DNA from: Rhodospirillaceae bacterium
GTDB taxonomy: Bacteria > Pseudomonadota > Alphaproteobacteria > GCA-2721365
Length of the DNA: 50,412 nucleotides
Assembly (NCBI GenBank): GCA_002721365.1
Contig: PBKC01000034.1
Span: 1 to 50,412 of the forward strand
Direction: 5' to 3'
Within the stretch, counting starts at the first letter, position 1; each line of letters opens with the position of its first letter. The position numbers and the translations under genes were made by a program. Shown here piece by piece: positions 1 to 7,564 of this stretch. A model generated the notes under the pieces. It was not told where the DNA came from and did not search any database. It was given only the letters and a program-made list of their open reading frames with translations.

Positions 1-71
1 CCACAGGCCGGGGGGATGCAACGGGGACGCGCAGCGGGTCCCCTTGCCGAGCCGCCGCAGGCGGCGAGCGG

Positions 72-99
72 AGATGGTGCTGTAGTACAGCACACATCT
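72..99. repeat. Inverted repeat in the gene-free left edge
   Basis: The dyad TGCTGTA-G-TACAGCA (78-92) is extended by AGATG (72-76) and CATCT (95-99) with small mismatched steps. It lies about 200 bp past the stop codon of the minus-strand resolvase gene, in a 293-base stretch where I see no convincing gene. It could be a recombination or protein-binding site, or part of a terminator; there is no T-run. Its role is inference only. Confidence 0.4.
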
Positions 100-293
100 T
101 GCGCGCAGCGTTATCTCCGAAGGATGGTCGAACTCAGGACTCGGTTGACGGTTGTCCGGCGGTGCATCCGGCTCGATCGCCATAATGCATGCCATCGAAG
201 AAGGAGGCGGCCCGAGCGGTCCCCTACCTCTGTATCTGCCGACAGGTAACCACGGCACTACCGGCTCAGCACTACTTCCGCCAATCGGGGCTG

Positions 294-893
294 CTACACC
301 TCCAGCCCATGCCGCCTGAACGCGCGGGTGACGGTGACCGGCGAGACGCTGAAGCGCTCGGCCAACTGCTCCATATCGGCGTTCTCCTGGGTCAGCAGCC
401 GGTGCAGGTTCACCACGTCATCCGGCTCCAGGGCGCGGGGGCGTCCGAGGCGGGTGCCGCGGCGGCGTGCGGCCTCCAGTCCTCCGAGCGTGTTCTCGAC
501 GATGATTTCGCGCTGGAATTCGGCGACGGCGGCGAAGACGTGGTAGACGAGCTTGCCGCCCGGCGTGGTGGTGTTGATCCCCTCGCTCAATGAGCAGAAG
601 TGGATGTCCTCCCGAGCGAACCGGACCAGCAGGTCCGAGAGGTGCAGGACCGATCGGCCGAGACGATCGAGCTTGAAGACCACGACGGTATCGCCCGGCC
701 TCAGATCGTTGAGCATCCGATCGAGGCCCGGCCTCTCTCCCTTCGCGCCCGAAACGCCGTGATCCCTGAAGATGGGGCTGCATTCCACGGCCTTGAGGGC
801 GTCGAGCTGCATCCGCAGCTTCTGGTCCCGCGTGGACACGCGGGCATAGCCGACCCGGCGACCCCGGCATTCGATGAACGGCCAGCACGTCAT
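294..893 (-). CDS. Small serine recombinase (resolvase/invertase family)
   Basis: This 199-residue protein has the usual length and layout of Tn3-type resolvases and DNA invertases. The catalytic domain begins at V14 with VGYARVSTRDQ, making Ser20 the nucleophile. The conserved KLDRLGRS segment and the long E helix follow. The C-terminus holds a helix-turn-helix (MEQLAERFSVSPVTVTRAF) for site binding. Such enzymes act as tetramers, through a 5'-phosphoserine link, on short sites usually next to their own gene. The first 13 residues precede the conserved fold, so a slightly later start is possible. It may resolve element multimers or invert a segment; no obvious res site was proven, though dyads lie at 72-99 and 961-977. 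Confidence 0.9.
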   Translation of the reverse strand: MTCWPFIECRGRRVGYARVSTRDQKLRMQLDALKAVECSPIFRDHGVSGAKGERPGLDRMLNDLRPGDTVVVFKLDRLGRSVLHLSDLLVRFAREDIHFCSLSEGINTTTPGGKLVYHVFAAVAEFQREIIVENTLGGLEAARRRGTRLGRPRALEPDDVVNLHRLLTQENADMEQLAERFSVSPVTVTRAFRRHGLEV

Positions 894-960
894 GACGGCC
901 CCCCGGCGACAAAAGGGATGGTTTTTGTCGCATCGTCATTGCCGCCTCTTCGGCTGTCAC

Positions 961-977
961 GGCGGCGTAGCGCCGCC
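961..977. other. Perfect GC hairpin at the GC/AT boundary
   Basis: GGCGGCG-TAG-CGCCGCC is a perfect 7-bp palindrome with a 3-nt loop. It lies upstream of the minus-strand resolvase, exactly where the sequence changes from GC-rich to markedly AT-rich. No T-run follows on either strand, so it is not a classic terminator. Confidence 0.4.
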
Positions 978-1067
978 CCAGAATCCCTCAGATTCGCTTT
1001 GGATAAATTTTCCATAGTATAAATCACAAACATGAGTCAATAACCATCGGTTTTGTTTGGATCACTC

Positions 1068-1073
1068 TATAAT
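1068..1073 (+). promoter_or_regulatory. Putative -10 element for the secreted-protein gene
   Basis: TATAAT matches the sigma-70 -10 consensus exactly, about 80 nt before the start codon at 1155. No good -35 is present 16-18 nt upstream. In an AT-rich stretch such a match can arise by chance. If real, the mRNA has a leader of roughly 75 nt containing a small ATGT/ACAT stem. Confidence 0.35.
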
Positions 1074-1154
1074 AAAATTGCAGAGAATATCCACATTTAT
1101 TTGCAATTATGTCGAAAACATATTATAAGACCTCAACGAAAGGGTGATTTTATT

Positions 1155-1613
1155 ATGGAGATGTCATTAAAAAATCAATGGGTCCGTAATGTGATAAGCG
1201 GCGCAGCCAGTCTTGCCATGGCGGCGTTACCGTTAACCGGAAATCCGGCAATAGCAAACGATGCACAAGATGCGTCGCATCATCCGGTTTTTGAATATAT
1301 CGAAAATACGGATCACACCCGGAAAGAAGCCTTCTTAGATTCAACCGGCAAAATCATTATTCACTATGGCGATAACATTGAAGGCGTGCCAGCCACAATA
1401 CTTGCGTTACGCAATCTTGGGTATCCGACCTTCGCTTACGCCGGCGCAGAGGATCGGACAGTCGAACTGTTCATTGATAGAGGTAAATTCGGTCTTTACT
1501 CCCAAGACGATCTTAATAGTGGATTAGTGGGAGGGTACGCTTCTCGATTCTATAATGATCGTGTGGGCGAGCCTACGAGCGGTCCTCTCGCATCGCTATC
1601 ACCGGAAAATTAA
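1155..1613 (+). CDS. Unrecognised Sec-secreted protein, AT-rich gene
   Basis: I chose the ATG at 1155 (152 residues) because AAAGGGTG lies just upstream and a clear signal peptide follows: basic start, hydrophobic core (residues about 10-30), and a cleavage-like NPAIA-ND site. The frame is open back to a TTG at 1053, but that stretch looks like leader. The mature part is about 115 residues, with a segment GVPATILALRNLGYPTFAYA and then VELFIDRGKFGLYSQDDLNS, a compact alpha/beta-looking domain that I do not recognise. Base composition is far more AT-rich than the chromosome, which suggests later acquisition than the transfer genes. Its stop overlaps the stop of the convergent coiled-coil gene by 4 nt. 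A periplasmic accessory or cargo protein is the safest description. Confidence 0.7.
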   Translation: MEMSLKNQWVRNVISGAASLAMAALPLTGNPAIANDAQDASHHPVFEYIENTDHTRKEAFLDSTGKIIIHYGDNIEGVPATILALRNLGYPTFAYAGAEDRTVELFIDRGKFGLYSQDDLNSGLVGGYASRFYNDRVGEPTSGPLASLSPEN

Positions 1614-2698
1614 CCTATTGGTGTCGGCGCGACCTCCTGCGCTATTCGCGTTCCAGAGCTTGCATCGCTTTCCTTAAGTGGACCGAAATAGTCTTTCTGA
1701 AAAACGCGGGCTGTCTGTTCGTCGGCGGTCCATTCGATCGTTTCCCGGGCGCTGTCCGATAAATCCTCGACCAACTCCTTCTCTCGTGCAAGGCGCTCCA
1801 TCGGGTCTTCCAGCTTTTGGGCTCTTGCGAACTCGCGCATGAAATGCTCGATTTGCGCCTCCTCCGTCATTACCGAGTCTTTCGTCTGAGATTCTCGCTC
1901 CAACTCTAAATCATCTGTCTGTCCAGTGTCTTGAATTCTCAATTGCTCGTGGACTCTCTCTATCGCTTCTATTTCTATTTCTGCTTCATTTGTAATCTTT
2001 TCATCCGCCGAAAGTGATGTTTCGTGACGTAATTCTTCTTTTTCTGCGGCCAATTCTTCACGCCGATCACGTAATCTTTCATTTTCGCGTTCCAATTCAC
2101 CGATCCGGCCTTCACGATCTGCCTTCGCCTGATTGAGCATCTTTCTGCGCATCTCCTCGTCAGCGGCCAGGAATTTCTCCGGATCGATACCGAGACGCTC
2201 AAGCTTGGCCTGCGTTGACGGGTCATTCGGATCAAGAGTGCCCGCCTCAAGCTGCTCTTCAAGATGTTCTATTCCGGATACTTCGCTTTTGAGGCGGGCA
2301 ATCTCCCCCTCGTTCTCGGCGATCTGAAAATCGAGTTGAGCCATCTGCTGTTGCAGCCAGAACAGCCGGTCCATCTCACGGCGGGCCTTCTTGCGCTTTT
2401 CTTTCTCCGACGTGCCTGCGTCAGCGGTCAGGGCCCCCGCGCCCCCATGGCGCAACATACCGCCACCGACGGACGTTTCGCCCGGTTCCGCGAGGGAATA
2501 GTTGAAGCGCATCCGGTCGAGCTCCTCGGCATCGCGATGAACCTGGCGCCGGGCTGCCGTCTCGTCAGAATCCGGGCCTCGAGCATCGCTGCCGTGGACA
2601 ATATCCTCGTAAATATTTTTTTCGTGCGCCAAAGAACCGGTCAGCGGCCTATCGCTGCGGCTTGAATTATTGTCGCGCGTAGATGTATTTTTACTCAT
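1610..2698 (-). CDS. Coiled-coil protein of unknown function
   Basis: I prefer the ATG at 2698 (MSKNTSTRDN) because TGGGG lies 8 nt upstream; an in-frame TTG at 2719 is less likely. The 362-residue product has a polar, disordered N-terminus, a Gly-rich stretch (GGGMLRHGGAGAL), and then about 200 residues of charged heptad-like sequence, including AENEGEIARLKSEVSG and GELERENERLRDRREELAAE, predicting a long parallel coiled coil. A short helical tail follows. There is no signal peptide or membrane segment. The gene is AT-rich, like the convergent secreted-protein gene, and has its own AT-rich upstream region (2699-2825). Charged coiled-coil proteins often accompany conjugation or phage genes, but no function can be assigned. 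Confidence 0.75.
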   Translation of the reverse strand: MSKNTSTRDNNSSRSDRPLTGSLAHEKNIYEDIVHGSDARGPDSDETAARRQVHRDAEELDRMRFNYSLAEPGETSVGGGMLRHGGAGALTADAGTSEKEKRKKARREMDRLFWLQQQMAQLDFQIAENEGEIARLKSEVSGIEHLEEQLEAGTLDPNDPSTQAKLERLGIDPEKFLAADEEMRRKMLNQAKADREGRIGELERENERLRDRREELAAEKEELRHETSLSADEKITNEAEIEIEAIERVHEQLRIQDTGQTDDLELERESQTKDSVMTEEAQIEHFMREFARAQKLEDPMERLAREKELVEDLSDSARETIEWTADEQTARVFQKDYFGPLKESDASSGTRIAQEVAPTPIG

Positions 2699-2825
2699 TT
2701 TATTGCCCCAATCAGCCAATAATTGCGGTACAATCTGGGATCATGATAAAGAAATATAGTTAATAGAATGTGAATTATGGAAAATAGATTGGATTTTAAT
2801 AAAATTGTATTTATCGTATATTCAT

Positions 2826-3701
2826 TTATTTATTCTTTTCTGGCTGGGCGGCGTAACAGGATAGCAGATAATTATAATGTTCTTTTGGTACGGTCTTCTG
2901 GTAGCCGTTGAAGAAGCGTTGCATGCGCGTCGCCGAAAACCCTTCCGGAGTTTTGTTCTGTAGACGGACAAGACGGCTGATGCTCAAGCCCGTACGTTCC
3001 TGCTCCGCACGAAGCGGCGCGATGGTTTCAGCGCTGTGCCGTATGTCCGGTCTTCGATAATTTTCGTAGGCGGCAATCATATACTCATAGTGCTTCTTCC
3101 GGATCGACCGCTGCGTTCCGCCGACGACCTGATAAAGCGTTGCCGGATGAAGGCCCTCGGGCGGCTCGGTGCCATTGTAAATAATGGCGTAGAAGCTCAC
3201 GCCCGTGCGCCGACGGTGGGCTTTGATCTCTGCGACCATCTCCGGGGTCACGGGAATGAGGTCATCCGTCCTGTCCGGCTGTCGACGCCACAGGTCGAGG
3301 ACGAAGTCCAGATGATCGCGGCGGGCGGCTGTCGGGCGCGGTTTGATCCATCGGTCGATCTCACGCGCCGTGAGACCTTCGGGAATGTCCTTGGCCTGCT
3401 TCAGCAGGTGCCGGGCATTGATCCCGGTGCGGCGCTTGTGAGCGCGCAACTCGTCGACGTAGAGGGCGGTGCTGATATGATCGCGGGCAATTTCCTCATA
3501 GGCTGAGAGCATGAACGCGACATGGGCTTTCTGACCGGACTTCGCTTGGCCTGACAGCCAGTTGTCGACCGTCTTTTCCGTCAGCGCCTTTGGTATCTCT
3601 GTGTAGCGCTCAATAAGCTTGGCGGGAGATAGGCCAGTGTGGTCTCGGTAGGTCTTTATCTTGCGAATGATTTGGTCAGTAATGGGAATGAACTGCGACA
3701 T
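2826..3701 (-). CDS. Four-module tandem HTH-like DNA-binding protein
   Basis: The 291-residue protein is built of four copies of one module. Each has H/RTG (glycine at 23, 93, 167, 238), then exactly 17 residues later the end of a (P)EGL-type turn (40, 110, 184, 255), then exactly 37 residues after the glycine a His (60, 130, 204, 275), and at +45 an aromatic (68, 138, 212, 283). Inside each module the layout helix, IPEGL turn, helix (for example LTEKTVDNWLSG, LTAREIDRWIKP) resembles a Cro/XRE helix-turn-helix with the second helix as recognition helix. Linkers vary slightly, so modules repeat every 70-74 residues. A perfect dyad lies 18 bp upstream, consistent with autoregulation. Modules differ in the putative recognition helix, so each could read a different site. 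The fold and function are inferred; I do not know a named family. Confidence 0.8.
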   Translation of the reverse strand: MSQFIPITDQIIRKIKTYRDHTGLSPAKLIERYTEIPKALTEKTVDNWLSGQAKSGQKAHVAFMLSAYEEIARDHISTALYVDELRAHKRRTGINARHLLKQAKDIPEGLTAREIDRWIKPRPTAARRDHLDFVLDLWRRQPDRTDDLIPVTPEMVAEIKAHRRRTGVSFYAIIYNGTEPPEGLHPATLYQVVGGTQRSIRKKHYEYMIAAYENYRRPDIRHSAETIAPLRAEQERTGLSISRLVRLQNKTPEGFSATRMQRFFNGYQKTVPKEHYNYLLSCYAAQPEKNK

Positions 3702-3707
3702 ACCTCA

Positions 3708-3736
3708 ATCATAGCGGATATGAAAGTTGGTTTCAT
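3708..3736 (-). promoter_or_regulatory. Putative promoter and operator of the tandem-HTH gene
   Basis: On the minus strand TATGAT (3713-3708) is a good -10 hexamer. Immediately upstream lies the perfect dyad ATGAAA-GTTGG-TTTCAT (3720-3736), which covers where a -35 would be; no strong -35 is seen. The -10 is only 6 nt from the ATG at 3701, so the transcript would be nearly leaderless. The dyad position suits an activator or repressor, perhaps the tandem-HTH protein itself. The rest of 3737-3948 shows no gene I can support. Confidence 0.5.
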
Positions 3737-3948
3737 TTCCTAGCGCCTTTGTTTTCCACCGTTCTTTCGCGTCTTGCCAGAACTTTTTTCGACGCGCCTC
3801 CGCCGTGACCTGAATCCCTTTCAGCGGTCGGTGCCGACCGAGTCGTCACTGGATTTCGCCGAGCAGATCGTCCGTGAGCATAATGAGGAGAGCGTTCCTC
3901 TAATTTTACGAGTTAGCTCCTGCTGCCCCACCATGCGACAGGACCAAA

Positions 3949-4653
3949 TCAGAATTTGCCCTCCTCAATGATATGCTGAAGCATCGTCGACCAGAGATCG
4001 CGGACGGTGCCGCTCCCTTCCTTGAGGTGGTCGATCACCTCTTCGCCCTGGGCGTTGACGATCACGCTGTTGACCCGCGCGGTGTTGACGATCTGCTGGT
4101 GATAGACGCGCCGCTTGAAGACGTCCGGCTCATAGCCGGGCTCGCCCCTGATCTTGAGCGTATCGAGGTAGAACGTCCGGGTGCGGTCGACGAGCCTGAG
4201 CCAGTCCTCACGGAATTTCTCGTCGAACACGTCAGTGAGCGGCTCCGATTTAAGGATCGGGCAGTTGGCGCACTCGCGTTCGCTCCTTTTGCCGTACATG
4301 AAGTTCCTTGAGCACCAGCGCGCAGCATAGCAGCGCGCGTAGCACGACCAGACGACGGTCTCGATCACCGTCTCCCAGACGGGATCGAGCTCATAGGCCG
4401 ACTGGAGCGTGAAGCTGTGCCACTTCCGGTAACGCGGATCGAGCAGCAGCTCCCGGAGGTCGAAGTAGAGTGCCTTGACGGTCTTTGCCGAGTACCCGGT
4501 CACCTTGGCGGCTAACGGGACGCTCATCGGCCAGCAGAAGGCCAGGCACAACGGCGGAATGGCCCGGCGCGGAATCTTCGAGCGAGGCCGGATCGGCTCG
4601 CCGGAGTTGAAGAAGGCCGGAACCGTCAGCGGCGTTCGTTTATCGGATGACAT
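3949..4653 (-). CDS. Possible zinc-cluster/HTH protein, function unknown
   Basis: The frame is open from 4872, but the reading before MSSDKRTPLT looks non-coding, so I set the start at 4653 (234 residues); the SD is weak. Residues about 53-75 (VPLAAKVTGYSAKTVKALYF) look like a helix-turn-helix. A cysteine cluster follows (CYARCYAARWC, then ECANCP), a plausible metal site. The C-terminal half is charged and helical. HTH plus Cys cluster recalls transposase N-termini or small regulators, but no DDE or HUH catalytic motif is visible. It is transcribed away from the operon starting at 4875. The 220 bp between the two shows no other gene. Confidence 0.6.
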   Translation of the reverse strand: MSSDKRTPLTVPAFFNSGEPIRPRSKIPRRAIPPLCLAFCWPMSVPLAAKVTGYSAKTVKALYFDLRELLLDPRYRKWHSFTLQSAYELDPVWETVIETVVWSCYARCYAARWCSRNFMYGKRSERECANCPILKSEPLTDVFDEKFREDWLRLVDRTRTFYLDTLKIRGEPGYEPDVFKRRVYHQQIVNTARVNSVIVNAQGEEVIDHLKEGSGTVRDLWSTMLQHIIEEGKF

Positions 4654-4874
4654 TGCAGCTTGGCATGAGTCGTTGATTAACAAGGCCTTAGGCCGGCGAT
4701 GCTGGAGTCTTGTTCCATAAGTGTGTAGCGGCCGCCGAGACGCGCTGCCAGGGTCTTGCCGCCCCCTCCGCGCACCCAACGTAATGTGAAGCCTCCTTCG
4801 AATGAGCAGACCGAGCCGATGAGCGGGAATCCGTTCATCGACTTTGCCCGGTCTGTTACGAAGGAGGTGCACCG

Positions 4875-5351
4875 ATGATCTTCTGCCCGTTCTGCGGACG
4901 CGATGTCCGCCGGCCCTGCTGTCCCATCGCGCTCCCGAGGCCCGCCAACGACAACGATCCGGGCCTGGAGCCGCTCTTCGTCGCGCCCGACGACCGACTG
5001 CGCTGCGCCGCCGCCTTCCAGGCTCTTGCCGCCAAGACCAAGGCGCTGTCGCTCTCGCGGCACAAGACCCTTCGCCGGTTCGTCGACACCGTCGTCGACT
5101 TCGAGGGCATCGTTCTGTGGCCGGGCGGCATGCCCTTCGATCGCTCGGAGAAGACCGTCCTTGCGACCTTCGGCGACGATCCCGACTGCAAATGGGTCGG
5201 CGCGTTCATGCAGTTCGCCGAGACGGAGCCCAAGCAGCGCCCGCAATGGCGGGTGGTGCCGCGTCTCCGCCTGATCGACCTCGCCTTCCGGATCGACGAA
5301 CGCCGCCGATCGAACGGCTTCCTCCCATCCGCTCCCTCAGGCTCGCGCTAA
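4875..5351 (+). CDS. Zinc-ribbon-start hypothetical protein, first gene of transfer operon
   Basis: An excellent SD (AAGGAGG, 7 nt spacing) fixes the ATG at 4875. The 158-residue product starts with MIFCPFCGRD, half of a zinc ribbon, followed by RRPCCPIALPRP, giving four cysteines in the first 17 residues. The remainder contains a well-formed alpha/beta stretch (RFVDTVVDFEGIVLWPGGMP, KWVGAFMQF) and a basic tail. No catalytic motif is recognised. Genes on the same strand continue to the coupling ATPase, so a role in element transfer or maintenance is the contextual guess. Confidence 0.7.
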   Translation: MIFCPFCGRDVRRPCCPIALPRPANDNDPGLEPLFVAPDDRLRCAAAFQALAAKTKALSLSRHKTLRRFVDTVVDFEGIVLWPGGMPFDRSEKTVLATFGDDPDCKWVGAFMQFAETEPKQRPQWRVVPRLRLIDLAFRIDERRRSNGFLPSAPSGSR

Positions 5352-5409
5352 GAGTGATCTCGCCCGCCCGGCTCATCGTGAACCGGGCGGGTCAGATGGA
5401 GAGACCGGC

Positions 5410-5706
5410 ATGTTCGATATGAACAAGCATCGCGAAGCGGGCCAGTCGATCTTCATGGGATCGATGAAGGGCTTCGCCAACACCTGCGCGGTGGGGGTGA
5501 CGTTCTTCGTGACCGGCCCGATCCACAGCCAGACGGTGGGCTGGGTCACGGCCTACACAGCCTGGCACTACGGCGCAGGTTGGGAGGACCTCGTGTCCTT
5601 CGTCTGGTTCGTCCTCGTCGCCTGCATGGCCTTCTTCGTGTCACGCGCCTCCGTATCGACCCTGATCATGATGGGCGGGCTCGCGGTGGCGACGCGTCTG
5701 TTCTGA
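5410..5706 (+). CDS. Small three-helix membrane protein
   Basis: The 98-residue product starts at an ATG behind GGAGAG. After a short polar N-terminus it has three hydrophobic stretches (about residues 25-40, 62-78 and 82-97). No family is recognised. It precedes, in the same operon, a single-span miniprotein and a VirD4/TraG-like ATPase that lacks the N-terminal transmembrane helices usual in coupling proteins. It could therefore supply the membrane anchor in trans; this is inference from context. Confidence 0.65.
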   Translation: MFDMNKHREAGQSIFMGSMKGFANTCAVGVTFFVTGPIHSQTVGWVTAYTAWHYGAGWEDLVSFVWFVLVACMAFFVSRASVSTLIMMGGLAVATRLF

Positions 5707-5735
5707 ACCCCCTCCAGCAAGAAAGGAGCACCACG

Positions 5736-5864
5736 ATGGGCAAGTGGCGTCATGACGGCGGTGGGCGTTTCGACGTCTACAGCAAGCAGAAGACCGACTG
5801 GGGGTCCATCCTCGGCGGCATCTTCATCGTCTTCCTCATCCTGGCCGTCCTGGCCAACATCTGA
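5736..5864 (+). CDS. 42-residue single-span membrane miniprotein
   Basis: GAAAGGAG lies 8 nt before the ATG at 5736. The product begins MGKWRHDGGGRFDVYSKQKT and ends in one hydrophobic helix, GGIFIVFLILAVLANI, running to the C-terminus. It sits between the three-helix membrane protein and the coupling ATPase. Its strong SD, operon position and clean membrane helix argue that it is real despite its size. A partner of the ATPase at the membrane is plausible but unproven. Confidence 0.6.
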   Translation: MGKWRHDGGGRFDVYSKQKTDWGSILGGIFIVFLILAVLANI

Positions 5865-5866
5865 GG

Positions 5867-5917
5867 CGAGCCGCGAGGCTCGGAACACGGCAAGGGGGTC
5901 CTCATGGGCCCCCTTGC
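5867..5917 (+). other. Two consecutive intercistronic hairpins
   Basis: CGAGCC-GCGA-GGCTCG (5867-5882) is a 6-bp stem closed by a GNRA tetraloop. It is followed by GCAAGGGGGTCC-TCAT-GGGCCCCCTTGC (5890-5917), a 12-bp stem with one T-G pair. No T-run follows. The second stem ends 3 nt before the SD (TTGGAGG) of the ATPase gene. They may protect or process the operon mRNA, or lower distal expression. Confidence 0.6.
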
Positions 5918-5934
5918 TCATTGGAGGCCCTTTC

Positions 5935-7548
5935 ATGTCCCATCCCTTCAATGAGGCATGGCGCTTCGGCTCCGCAGTCTGGGGGGACGAAGCGTCGCTG
6001 CGGCGCGCCGGTCTGTTCGGCAGGCGCGGACCGCAGATCGGCTATCATGGCCAGAAGCCCCTTCGCCTCGATGGCGATGCGCCTATGATCACTGTCGGCG
6101 GCGCGGGCTCGGGCAAGCTCCGCGACCTTCTGGGCTACGTCCTCTGCGACAGCCCCGGCCTGCCCATGCTCGGCCTCGACCCTCGCGCCGAGCTCGCGAG
6201 CATCTCGGCTCACATCCATGCCGTCCATGGCGAGCATGCCTGGCACTGGAACCCGATGGGCCTCTGCGGCCTGCCGCAAAACAGCTGCAATCCCCTGGAC
6301 ATCCTCGATGCCGAGAGCCCCAACTTCCATGCCGACGTCAAGTTCATCGTCGAAGGCCTGATCCCGCTCTCCGGGGAAGGCAACGGACGCTACTTCGAGC
6401 TTCGCGCCCGCGAATGGCTCGAGAACCTGATCAAGAGCGGGGTCGCGCGGTTCGGGAGCATGACGCTCCCCGGCCTCTACCGGCTGATCAATGTGGTCGA
6501 GGCCGACCGCCATGCCTGGGCCGATCACCTCGAAGCGATGCTCAAAAGCCCGTCCGAGAGCATCCGCCGCACCGCGGCGGAGATGCTTCAGAAGCAGCAG
6601 GACACGCCCAAGGAGTTCGGGGCGATCATGGGCGAGATCTACGCCCATCTGAGCTTCCTCGACGACCCCGTGCTTCTCGCCTCGCTCGAAGAGCCGGAGT
6701 TCTCTCTCAAGGCCCTGATCGATCCGCGCCGGACGGCGAAGGTCTTCCTCAACATCCCGGCCGAGTATCTCTCGATCTGGTCCCCTTTGGTGCGGCTCTT
6801 CTTCACCGTCACCATGCTCTACAAGGCGCGCGCGCCGGAAGCGCCCCGGATCATGCTGCTGGTTGACGAGGCCGGACAGCTCGGGCGCTTCGAGGCCCTC
6901 CTCCGCGCCTTCACCTACGGCCGTGGGGCGGGCATCCGTGCCTGGGCGATCTTTCAGGACATCGGCCAGATCGTCAGGAACTTCGGCCAACCGGCCTTGC
7001 AGGGGTTTCTGGGCTCGGCGCAGATGCGCCAGTTCTTCGGCGTCCGCGACTACGAGACGGCCGAGCTCGTCTCCAACATGCTGGGCGCGGAGACCCTCGA
7101 ATACGACGACGCCCTCCAGCAGGAGGAAGCGCGCCGCCAGAAATGGGAGACCGTCGGGCGGGTGATGCGCGGCGAGGACCCGTTCGCCGCCGCCTACGAC
7201 TACCGGCATTTCCAGAGGAACGCCGAGCACCGCACCAAGCAGGCGCGGATGCTGATGACGCCCGACGAGATTCTGGCGATGCCGGAAGATCGCCAGATCC
7301 TCTTCATCTCCGGCAAGGACCTGAAGCCGGTCTACGCCCATAAGTATCCGTACTTCACCCGCCGCGAGATGGCGGGGCTCTACCTTCCCAACCCGTATCA
7401 CCCGCCGACCGGCAGTGTGCTGGTCGCGACGCGCTTCAGCATGCGCCGCATGCCGGTCGTTACCGAGCGCGCTCCTCGGAAACTGGCCTCTTTCCCCCAA
7501 CACGCGTCCGGATTCCGGTCATACGTGAAGGGCTACGAACCGTCTTGA
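5935..7548 (+). CDS. VirD4/TraG-type conjugative coupling ATPase, anchorless
   Basis: TTGGAGG places the start at 5935 (537 residues). Type IV coupling proteins are hexameric ATPases that bring relaxase-bound DNA to the secretion channel. Seen here: a P-loop TVGGAGSGKLRDLL (Lys61), Walker B IMLLVDEAGQLGRF (Asp311-Glu312), and then the AFTYGRGAGIRAWAIFQDIGQ stretch typical of TraG/VirD4 proteins. Two features are odd. The P-loop has Leu where Ser/Thr normally follows Lys, and no N-terminal transmembrane helices exist: the protein opens with a soluble stretch ending in GLFGRRGPQIGYHG. Two small membrane proteins just upstream may provide the anchor. No relaxase is seen nearby. Small genes follow 16 nt downstream. 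Confidence 0.88.
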   Translation: MSHPFNEAWRFGSAVWGDEASLRRAGLFGRRGPQIGYHGQKPLRLDGDAPMITVGGAGSGKLRDLLGYVLCDSPGLPMLGLDPRAELASISAHIHAVHGEHAWHWNPMGLCGLPQNSCNPLDILDAESPNFHADVKFIVEGLIPLSGEGNGRYFELRAREWLENLIKSGVARFGSMTLPGLYRLINVVEADRHAWADHLEAMLKSPSESIRRTAAEMLQKQQDTPKEFGAIMGEIYAHLSFLDDPVLLASLEEPEFSLKALIDPRRTAKVFLNIPAEYLSIWSPLVRLFFTVTMLYKARAPEAPRIMLLVDEAGQLGRFEALLRAFTYGRGAGIRAWAIFQDIGQIVRNFGQPALQGFLGSAQMRQFFGVRDYETAELVSNMLGAETLEYDDALQQEEARRQKWETVGRVMRGEDPFAAAYDYRHFQRNAEHRTKQARMLMTPDEILAMPEDRQILFISGKDLKPVYAHKYPYFTRREMAGLYLPNPYHPPTGSVLVATRFSMRRMPVVTERAPRKLASFPQHASGFRSYVKGYEPS

Positions 7549-7564
7549 CCGAAAGGACATCGCC

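Noticed and set aside
1053..1154. N-terminal extension of the secreted protein from TTG 1053
   Set aside because: It would bury the signal peptide and ignore the SD before 1155.
5902..7503. A 533-codon minus-strand frame opposite the coupling ATPase
   Set aside because: The ATPase has SD, Walker motifs and homology; the antisense frame has none.
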